Assembly (NCBI GenBank): GCA_037953625.1
Contig: CM075650.1
Location: forward strand, 123,983,706 to 124,047,705
Length of the DNA: 64,000 nt
Reading direction: 5' to 3'
DNA from: Crotalaria pallida
Taxonomy: Eukaryota > Streptophyta > Magnoliopsida > Fabales > Fabaceae
Shown: positions 12,719 to 21,950 of the stretch, one piece after another
Layout of the letters: each line of letters opens with the position of its first letter
Position numbering within the stretch: position 1 is the stretch's first letter
Notes under the pieces: generated by a model
Told to the model about the DNA's origin: nothing
The model's database searches: none
What the model saw: the letters and a program-made list of their open reading frames with translations, nothing else
Position numbers and translations under genes: made by a program

Positions 12719-13093
12719 ATAAGGTTTTTTGCAGTAATGAATCTTGGATAACTACGGTGGTGGAGAAAATAAAAGTTAGATCTTGGCTATGGCTCAAAGG
12801 AAAATATAAGAGAAGTATGTCTATGTATGAGTGGATCTCAAATCCATATAATCATTACTATCCTATTGTTGCTAATTAGTTCTCCTTCTATAGGAGGCGT
12901 GGAGTGTCATCCTAATTATCTTTGTTGTGGTTTGTCACAGTAGGGAGTTCAGGTTTTAGTATTGCACGAGGTGGCTGACTTGTTCTTTTACATTTTAGTT
13001 GCATTGTAGGTGTTATTTTGCTTGTAATTATTTCTCTGGGAGAATTTCTCATCCTTTTAGTGTCTGAATAAAATCTTTTGTCTTATTAAAAAA
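12719..13093 (+). pseudogene. LINE ORF2 remnant, part 2: C-terminus, 3' UTR and A-run
   Basis: This continues the LINE after the solo LTR. The frame reads on as KVFCSNESWITTVVEKIK and then through a W-rich stretch (SWLWLKGKYKRS), the usual C-terminal tail after zf-RVT in plant L1 ORF2. Non-coding 3' sequence follows, then a short A-run ending at 13,093. The degraded 13-bp target duplication follows at 13,094-13,106. The LINE therefore predates the copia insertion. Confidence 0.8.
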
Positions 13094-13106
13094 ACAATGA
13101 AAATTA

Positions 13107-16100
13107 CTCTAAAAATACATTGTTTCTTTAGAAATCAAACATACACGAAAAAAATCGATATAAAAGTACTTGGTTCTTATTTCTTAATCTTAGGTTTTTC
13201 TAATACATTTTTTTTTATTACCAAAACTCAAACCACGACAACAAATCATCAATAACATATAAATGAGTAATCTTCACACTATTATAAAATATAAGTGTCT
13301 TCGAATGAGAAGTTGAGACTAACATATGCCTTTATATAAGAGATTGCCTTTATATAAGAGATTGATTAAGAGTTAAATTTAAAATTACGATAAAAGAAAT
13401 ACATAAATTATAAGGCAAAATATATAATATAACTTCGGTATAATTAACACGTAGTATGCTATATCTAGACAACCCACAAGTATTACATGTGAACCGTTAT
13501 GTACCAATATGTACCCAGTAGTCCAGTACCCCTATTAAGTCTTAAATTTTAGAGTACCGAATTTCCTGGAATTAACTAAAGTGATTAATAAACCCCACAT
13601 GGTCTTGTGCACGAGCACGCTTGAGGCAGGGTGAGAGAAAAGGGAACTATAGCCAACTTTTAAATAATGCAGGGTAAGCTAGATAAGTACTCGGAGGCAT
13701 AATTACAGCACTAATTGCTTTCCACATGCATGCTTGGATCCGTGAACCTCAAAAGAAGCGAAAGCAACTTAAAACGCCCAAGAATGATTTTAGGGGATGC
13801 CCTCTGACTAAGAATTTCCACATTCAGCCAATCAACTTTTTTGGTTGTTCTTGGTCATGAAACAAACAAGGGAATTAAGGAAGTGAAGTTTGTTAACTTT
13901 TTGTTGCTGGTGGAAACCATTCACGCACGGGCCATTATACTTTTAGATTCCATTAGTACTATAGTACTAGGATATCAACCCTTTGTAGCAGCCTATCTTC
14001 TATATAAGGGCATGGGATCATGCATGAAAATGGCCACAAAATTTGTTCCCACACTCTAAGAGTAACAAGTAACTGACTTGCAGTAGTGTGAGTGCCAACT
14101 GTGTTCCTCATGCTGAGGCATCCTGCAAAGGTGGTTATTTGCTTCTGAGAAAGCTAACAAACTCTGTTCCCATATTCAATATTTTTGTCTTGGACTTCTC
14201 TAAATAAATTAACACTAATGTTATATGTATATCCATAATTGGATGTATATTTGCTTATTTTATATGCAGAAACATTCAGAATTGACATCTGAATATACAT
14301 CTACTTGTCAATTCTGGATGTACATATAACACCACTCATAAATTAATATATCTCGTGTTGGTTTAGGTGGTACATGTTTGCTTCTCTTTAAACATAAAAT
14401 ACTGTGTATATAAAAAACATACTGTATATATAAAAAAACATCACAGGAAGAGCTAGCCTCACCATGATACTAATGTTCATTATTCGAAAGAATTGCCTTT
14501 CATGGAGAACATATATAGTCTAGACCAAAATTAATGGATCTGGCGCAGGCCTATATGAAGAGAAACTTTGTAATTTGTAGCTTATCTTCCTTTGCACGCT
14601 AAGGTGGTTTTACATCACCTCGGATTCTTCAGTTTTATGATGAGCAAAGTGATCAAATGGTACAGATGTGGAGGTTGCATAAACCACAAGTGAACAAGTT
14701 TGCTTCCCCATTCTTGGTCAAGTCTAGAAAGGTGCTCAGTAAAAACCCTATAAAAATATATGAATCCGTAACAAACACTTTGTAACAAGTTGTACATCAT
14801 AACACAACAGTGTTACTTCTGTTTACTACGTTTGTATAGATTTGATAGATAACCAAATCCGGATCCATAGCAACCAAAACTTGGTCCCCTGTTTTGTTCT
14901 TGTGTATATTTATCTCTAGAGCTAGTAACATGGGTTGGCCGGATCCAATGGATTTGAGAATGGATTATCAGTCAGGCCAGATGGGTTATTTTGGCCTAAG
15001 AATACGGTCAAGCAAAAGAACGAATATTCGAACAATTATAAGAGCATCATCAATCGTGAACTTCATTCTCGTTTTTAAGTAAACCCTACCTATTATTTTA
15101 TAAATTTTTACATTTTTTAAAAAAAAATTAAGCATATCGTTCATTTTTTCACTACAATCCTAAATCCAATTTTCATTCTTAAATGAGTCTCAAAATTTAT
15201 CTCACACTTTCTCGTTATCTCTTGTCTCATCACCCATAGCCCTCCCATGCCTCCCTCTCTCTCTTTTTGGTTTAGAAATACTCTCTTTTTTGTATTTTTT
15301 TTTTACCAAGCCGTACTAAAGGGATCCATTTAAGCTTTATGAATCCATTCTTACAAAAGCCACACATCCTTTGGCAAAAACACTTTCATCCGTGAACAAG
15401 AAAAAGACCTTGCTCATGTGTGAAAAAACGGAAGTATGAATGCCCGTTGTGTATGCTTTAAAATAGGTTTATTATTATGCTTAAACATTTATTTTTACCC
15501 TTCAAACTCGGTTATTTTGACCCGTACAATCATGATTCGAGCCCAAAACAAGCTGCTTAGTCTTGATCAAGAGGCCCTATAACTTTAAAAAGCTTTGTAC
15601 ATCTCACTCATCCCATCATGAATTGGCAAACGATGCTTCCAATTGATCCTTTCAATGCTATGGTCAAAGAAAATTATCGTTCATATAATTATAAGACATG
15701 GAAATTTTCATTTTGGATGATATATAATTATCAATTGCTTCATAATCAATGAAGGAAAACCTGATTAAACCAATTATTCAAATATCTAATTAAAATAAAA
15801 TAGGTGCCCGCAAGAACAGAATGGAAATGGTTAATTATTTCAAGGTGATGCAAGCCCACTAAAAAATTGCGGTCGTGAAGGAGAGATAAAGCTACATCTA
15901 CTGCTAAGATAGTATTATAAGTAGAGTTGAATTTCAATGCATGAATTGAAAATATGAGGGGTTGAATAGCGTACGAAGGATCAACTCTTTTCTTCCCCTT
16001 GAACAACATTGCGTTGTAGACAATATTTGTGGTAAGATACAAATGGATTTGCGTTGTGGGCTCCTGAGTCGTGTTCTACTCTACCAATTATGTGATTCAT

Positions 16101-16378
16101 TAGCTTATAATATAACAAATTAACCATCACTGATGTGGACTGCGATATATATTGGGATGAGACTCAAAGGTGTGGAGGACATATGTAATTTTTTTTTTCC
16201 TATGAAATGAAAGATGGGAAAAAATTATATAGGATAGTAGGATACCAACGGTTCATATTTGCTTTTGAGATTTTGGTAGTTTATAGATAACCGATGGGCA
16301 TGGATCTCCATTCTTTGACGTTTGGTTTAGTGTTTTTTGTTGCTATGCCTACACTAGCTAGCCTTTGTCAATTGGTGT
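13107..16378. other. Long stretch without a supported gene
   Basis: I see no protein with recognisable homology on either strand. The open frames at 13,841-14,059, 14,894-15,082 and 15,746-16,042 are short, compositionally plain and lack domain motifs. TTATAAGAGCATCATCAATCG near 15,040 resembles one end of a PIF/Harbinger MITE (TTA/TAA target), but no second end is visible. The stretch could be degraded host flank or ancient repeats. Confidence 0.5.
14219..14331. mobile_element. Small inverted-repeat element (MITE candidate, 113 bp)
   Basis: TGTTATATGTATATCCATAA at the left matches TGTTATATGTACATCCAGAA on the minus strand from the right end, with two mismatches in 20. No clear duplication is visible at the flanks, so the superfamily is unassigned. 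Confidence 0.5.
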
Positions 16379-16410
16379 AATAATTGGAGAGTAAATTGTC
16401 ATTTCGGTCC
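16379..16410. mobile_element. Left tip of a MULE-type inverted-repeat element split by the Tat element
   Basis: AATAATTGGA (16,379-16,388) is the left 10-bp target duplication and recurs at 31,029-31,038. GAGTAAATTGTCATTTCGG from 16,389 is the left terminal repeat; its partner ends at 31,028. The Tat element inserted 22 bp into it, duplicating GGTCC (16,406-16,410 and 30,429-30,433). Confidence 0.85.
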
Positions 16411-18083
16411 TGTTAACGGGAAATTGAAATCGACAAAAGGTTGCGAATGTCGAATGTATAAGTGATGTCGACGGAAGTGTACTTAAACATTTTGTTTAAA
16501 AGTGATTTCGAAGGAGGTGAACGCACAGTCCGACAAAGGGTAGATTTCGACAAAAGGATATGTGTCGACAACATAAGTGATGTCGAGGGAGGTGTACTTA
16601 AGTGGCATGACTTAAAAGTGACTTCAACGGACGTGAACGTGTGTCGACAGAAGAAAGAGGTGGAAACAAGAGGTCTGTGTCGAAGGAATGTTGGCGCAAG
16701 AAAAGAGGAGTCAGAAACGTCTTATCAACATTGGGAACGGAAGAGTAATTATGGAGGCATTTGATGCTATTTGTGGCTATAAAATCCTCACTTTTCACCG
16801 AGAAAAGCCACGAGTTACAATGAGAGAACTTAAAGAATGCCTTCATAAGTTCTGGAAAGAGGAAAAAAGATTCATATTCCACATGAACATGAGTTCATCA
16901 AAGTCTAAACATTTGGGATTAAGGTGTTTGGGTGAGGACAGAGAAATGAAGAAACGTCCACCCCGAATACCTCCTTTATCCTTTTGAATAGCGAAAGTCT
17001 AAACATGTGGGATTACGCAGAACCCATTTCTGATGCATCTAGTCATAGCAAAAACTCCGAATTGGAGGAAGCAATGAACCTGATAAATAAGCATTGGAAA
17101 AGGTCTTTGTAATCCCATAGGCCAAGGTTTGTATCCTGTTAGGATCGACTACGGCCGACTTTCCTATTAAAGAGTTAAAGGAAACAAGTCCTTTGACGGC
17201 ATTCTACTAGAAGTGTCGGGGGCATGTTTTTTGATTGAATGCTGGTGAAACAGCGTTTTGTCAAGTTACATGTCACCAATATCGATTGAATGCGTCTAAG
17301 GCCGACAGCGGGTCGAAGGTGATTTTGACAATAGGCCCGTTTGTCGAAAGGAGCTTGATGTCGACTGGCATCTCAGAACCAAGAGGCTGGAGCACAACAA
17401 CGTCAATGCTTCGAGCAACAAAGAGACTTAGACAAGAGTCAAAGGTTGCAGTCAAAGGGAAGTGCCAGTCGAAGAGGTCTCAGCAAAGATGTCACCACGG
17501 GATTCGACAGAAGTATCCACTAAGCCCAAACCACGACGTGGGCAGTTACATCGTGGGGGATAGCGTAGTGGGTAGTTATCAAGAACGTGGGTTCTGCGGT
17601 TGTGCAGAACGTGCGAGTAGCTTTGTAAATAGTTTTCGGATTCCTATAAATAGGAAGTCCTTAGGTTGTAATCGGGGTCGGTTGCTAGGTTGACACACAT
17701 AGGCCAAAATCCTAAATGTCTCACCAGAGCAGACAAACGGAGAAACGTCATTGTAAAGAACCTCAGCCTTCCACCCATTTAATTTCAATGCAATCTTTAC
17801 ATTTTTCTGCACCCTTTATTACATGCAATTTACTTTACTGCACATTTTAATCGCTTTCCTTTTCGATTCCAAGTCATTTACCTTACTGCACTTTTAAATT
17901 CCGCCGCATCGTGTTCTTGGTGTCGGTTTTACTCTTACTCGCATTTACTGTTACACCCAAATACCTAAAAATACCAAAAATACGGTCAAGTTCCTTTTAC
18001 AAGATTACCACATAACCTGTCGTTACCCACACCCCACACATCACCGTCAGTTCGGCAGGCGTCGGACGAAAATCCCACAAACA
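16411..18083 (+). repeat. 5' LTR of the Tat element
   Basis: It starts TGTTAACGGGAAATTG and ends CCCACAAACA. Every base maps to the 3' LTR at an offset of 12,345. The TATA box is at 17,645-17,652. An internal two-copy direct repeat lies near the U3 start (motif ATAAGTGATGTCG at 16,458 and 16,573, spacing 115 bp). The open frames inside (16.46-17.8 kb) recur in the 3' LTR and are not genes. Confidence 0.97.
17645..17652 (+). promoter_or_regulatory. TATA box of the 5' LTR
   Basis: TATAAATA within CCTATAAATAGG, 1.23 kb into the LTR, leaving about 430 bp for R and U5. The identical site in the 3' LTR is 29,990-29,997, which could drive transcription into the right flank. Confidence 0.7.
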
Positions 18084-18087
18084 AAAT

Positions 18088-18105
18088 TGGCACGCCCAGT
18101 GGGAC
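18088..18105 (+). promoter_or_regulatory. Primer binding site
   Basis: TGGCACGCCCAGTGGGAC starts 4 nt after the LTR. It begins with TGG (complement of tRNA CCA) and fits an 18-nt tRNA 3' end; I cannot name the tRNA with confidence. Confidence 0.8.
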
Positions 18106-18133
18106 AGGTTCAGAGTAACTTGTGCTTGTTTGT

Positions 18134-20047
18134 ATGCGTTTGAGAAGTGGCATAACTTTGCCATCTTCATCATCAATGATCGTTACAAGTCAAGGTGATC
18201 AACAGACCACCGTTATTTCAGAAATTATTACGCCAAGTGTTTCGACAAGTGCTCCTCAAATGACCGGAGGAAGCGGTTCCACCGTGGAATCGACTGTCGT
18301 AACCACAATTCAACGGCCAAATAATGGCCCAAACGGGGGAAACCTCACCAGTGGGTTTACTTTTGGTAGCAGTTCCAATAGCGGGGGACAAGTCCCTCCC
18401 TATGGTTTGCCACCTGGTTTTGTTCCAGGATCGACGTTGACATGGCCTTTGAGTAGTTCGATAGGCAGCACGAATGCGACGACGGGGGCCACTAACATGG
18501 CTTTTATGCGTTCTGCTACGGACATGGCTGGTACGAGTAACGGTTCAAGATACATGCCTATCAACCCCGTTACCCATATCCGTCAACAAATCGAAGAGGC
18601 TAATGTACAATTAGTCGATCAATTGACGGCTCAGTTGGGTTCGGTTATCAACCCAACAATGTTGGTGACAAATGAGACTTGTGGGAAAATTGCACAATAC
18701 ATGAAAAGATTAAATCAAGTCTTAGGTGTCGACGACAATGAGCATAGCGAGTCCGTCAACATTCCACCTGTAGATAGAAATCTACCAAGGCCAATATTGG
18801 TACAAAGTTATCTTGATGGCCAAGATGTACGACACATTGCTCGAGTGTCGTCACCACAGCAAGATAGTAGAATCCCAACAACATGGGATCATGTTCAAAC
18901 TAACCCGACGTTTAGTGCAGGTAACGCGATACCAGAGAATCAACAAATGGTCTTTCACCCAGGTGTCGAAGCGCCTCAACATGTTCAAAATCCGGTGCAG
19001 GTGGCATTCATGCAAAGAGGAGAAGATCTTCAAGCAGCGCTAGCAAGGCAGAATTTGGCTCGACATCTGCTTCGACAAGGAAGAGAGACACGAGTCGAAC
19101 CAGATGATGTGAATCGGATAGTTGAACAAGCACTAAGTCGGATTGGGTTCAACGTTGGCATGGCTAACCAGCCAGGTTTCAATTCACCCTTTCCAGAATG
19201 GGTACAGCTGGCAGAAATCCCAAGAGGAACAAAGATACTGAAACTGTCGAAGTTTGCCGGCGAAGCTGGAGAATCTACTGTCAAACATATCACTCGTTAC
19301 ACCATCGAATTAGGTGATTTAGCCGCTGACGAAGCGATCAGAATGCGGCTATTCCCTAGTTCTTTGACAAGAAATGCTTTTTCCTGGTTCTCAACTTTAC
19401 GATCTAATTCTATTCACGCTTGGACCCAATTAGAGAGGTCTTTTCACGAACAATTCTATAGAGGCGAATTGAGAGTTGCCTTGACGGATTTATTAAGTGT
19501 GAAAAGATTTGCTGGGGAGCCAATCAATGACTACTTGTCACGCTTCAGACAAATGAGGAGTATATGTTTTACTCCGATTCCTGAACCAGAAGTAGTTAAG
19601 ATGGCTGTAACCGGATTAGAATATCACATTCGTAAGAAGTTAGTTACCCAGCATTTGTTAGATTTGGCCCAATTAGCCGCTTGTGTACGGCAAATTGAAA
19701 ATCTAAGAGATGAAAAGACGAAAGGGAGAGATCTTAAGGTTCCAAAAAGGGAACGTATCCATTATGTCGATTCTCAGCCTTCTGACGGGGAGGCATTCAA
19801 TGATAGTTCGGAGGTTAACGTGATAGAATTAGGAAATGAAAAACCTTATTCATGTTCTGCCTTACGACCATCCAAACCCGTTAACGAAAATTTGTATAAG
19901 AAAACGTACACTTTCGACGTTTCCAAAACTAAACAAGTTTTCAACGCGTTGTTAAAGGATAAACAAATTAAATTGCCAGAAGGTCATAAGTTGTTGAAAA
20001 AAGAAGAGTTAAGAGGAAGAAATTATTGCAAATATCATAATAATTGA
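18134..20047 (+). pseudogene. gag: gag of the Tat element (stop inside the zinc-knuckle region)
   Basis: This encodes the capsid polyprotein that packages element RNA. The first ATG is at 18,134, 29 nt after the PBS, giving MRLRSGITLP. An earlier in-frame GTG at 18,122 is an unlikely start. The N-terminal third is Ser/Thr/Gly-rich and disordered. The retrotransposon gag domain covers about residues 370-490, with KFAGEAGESTVKHITRY, a FPSSLTRNAFSWF segment and LSVKRFAGEPINDYLSRFR. A basic tail follows. A C-x2-YH...H-x4-C zinc-binding-like motif begins at NYCKYHNN and is cut by TGA at 20,045-20,047. Downstream residues THNTNDCFAFR continue in the same frame, so a Trp codon (TGG to TGA) is the likely ancestor. 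Without the stop the frame runs on into protease. Confidence 0.9.
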
Positions 20048-21535
20048 ACTCATAATACCAATGATTGCTTTGCTTTCAGGGACTTAATTCAACAAGGAAT
20101 CGACAAAGGGAAATTGAGGTTCATAGAGAAAGACATGAAGATCGACACTGATCCTTTTCAAAAGGAGGTCAATGAAGTCGAGACTCAAGGAGTATCTTCT
20201 GTTAGCACTCTTTCGTTGGCTTATGACGCTGAAGTGTTTCCTGAAGACGGAGAATCACTCCGACACTTTTGTAGGAGGAAGCGAAATGGCGATGTTCAAA
20301 TTTGCCCAAGATGCCAAGTGGTCTATGACCGGAAGACTGCAGTACAGAAAGGAAGGGGATCCAAAAGAGAAGACTTGAGAAAGAAGATACGAGCCAGGGT
20401 CCAAGAACGAGAACACATCCGACGGGAAATGTCCCGAGAGGCTCGAAGGCCTTTGTCCAGTCGAAGGATCTATGAAGGACGTCCTTCAAGACCAGCTACA
20501 TATGAGCGATTCATGCAAAAGAAGCAAAAATCAGATTCGACATCTGGGTCGATTTATGAAGGGCTAACACGTACTCAAAAGAGGAGGCTCCAGAGAATCC
20601 AAAAGGCAGAAGCTGAAGGAATCAACATTGACAAACTGCCCACAAATGACCAAGGATGCCTTGTTGCAAGCATGAAGCCGAAAACGGCTCAAAGTCGACA
20701 AGGAGGCAAGCAGAAGCAGAAATGGGTAAAGAGGTCTGAGGGGTCGAATCAGATGAGTGAATCGTACGAAGGAGACTCTGAAGATAGCTTGGATATCATT
20801 GTCAATGATCAAGACATGATAGATGCTCAGAGTAAGAAGATCGGCAGTCTCTCAATCAACAATGTTGGTTTACCTTTCGATATGCCAGGAGATCATGCAC
20901 ATGAAGAAGGAAACGTGAGTGACGCTTCCGACGACTCATATCTCAGTGATGAAGTGCCGGGCCTACCTGAATGTCTCTTTCTTTTGGACCAACTTCATTT
21001 GGAGGTCGACATTGGCCACATTGCTCAATTCGAACCATTGGAAGAAAGCAAAAGAGAACACTTAAGGCCTTTACACATTAAGGCCATCGTTGACGGGAAG
21101 CCTTTGAATCGAGTATTGGTAGATGGAGGGGCCGCCGTTAATGTTCTACCTTGGAACGTATTCAAGAGAATGGGAAAAGCAGAGTCGGACTTGATTCCGA
21201 CGAATGTGGTCGTGGTTGGCTTCACTGGGAAGATTGCTCAATCGCACGGAGTAACGATGTTGAAAGTTGAGGTGGGCTCAGTTACTAGAGACACTTTGTT
21301 TGTGGTAGTCTCATCTAAAGCTAGTTACAATCTGTTGCTAGGAAGGGATTGGATCCATGCTGTGGGGGCCGTTCCGTCAACGGCCCATCATAAATTAGTT
21401 TTATGGAATCATGAGAACAAGGTGGAGGTGATTCCGGTAGATGACACTCCATGTTATATGCAACAGTTGCATGTAGATTTCAAAGTCTACAACCCAAGCA
21501 TCAAGCCGATCCGACTTGATGCGGAAAACTTCTAG
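20048..21535 (+). pseudogene. pro: Gag C-terminal linker and aspartic protease of the Tat element
   Basis: The same frame as gag resumes after the TGA and stays open to a TAG at 21,533-21,535. The first 900 bp encode a charged, Lys/Arg/Glu-rich linker. The retropepsin-like domain (about 21,065-21,400) has LHIKAIVDGKPLNRVLVDGG with the active-site loop DGGA at about 21,122, then NVLPWNVFKRMG, and later the hydrophobic LLLGRDWI motif. DGGA instead of the usual DTGA/DSGA also occurs in related plant elements, so it is not necessarily inactivating. The protease would cut the gag-pol polyprotein. The TAG stop falls in the linker to RT and could derive from CAG. Confidence 0.85.
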
Positions 21536-21950
21536 AAACCCATAGTAGATAAATGCTTAATGGAGAACTATGGGATTGCAATTGTCGAGATGGACAAGGC
21601 TGTTGAGCAGCGGCCTTCGACCAGCACGGATGGTTGATCGACAGTTAGAGAGGCTGTCGGCCTACGTGGCCGACAGAATGCAATGCACTATTCAGACAGG
21701 TGCATTCCAGGACTGTATCGTAGATGATAGCCCTTTGGGATTTGAAAGAGGATGGACAGACGAAGAATCTCGATTCATCAGTGAGGATCTCAGGGACGAG
21801 GTGAATTTGAGAACGGCTGAAAAGTCGAAACCAATTTATGTAAGTTCGTTGCTAAAGGAGGAATTCCGACGGAAGCTCATTGATCTCATCAGAAGGAACC
21901 AAGATTGTTTTGCTTGGGAATATGAAGACATGCCATGACTCGATAGGGAG
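21536..21950 (+). pseudogene. Protease-RT linker with frame change and stop
   Basis: After the TAG the protease frame reads on to about 21,636. From about 21,640 the polyprotein-like sequence (MVDRQLERLSAYVADRM, later DCFAWEYEDMP) is in another frame, so an indel lies near 21,620-21,645. The new frame is that of RT and is stopped by TGA at 21,936-21,938, directly before LDRELVEHRL, the conserved entry into RT. Confidence 0.75.

Noticed and set aside
13841..14059. Possible small host protein near 13.9 kb
   Set aside because: 72 codons with no recognisable motif, no conserved context and no clear promoter; chance expectation in 3 kb of DNA.
16462..17812. Several open frames of 60-152 codons on both strands
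   Set aside because: They lie in the LTR and recur with the same frames in the 3' LTR (28,807-30,157). They have no domain homology and do not fit the LTR's promoter layout.
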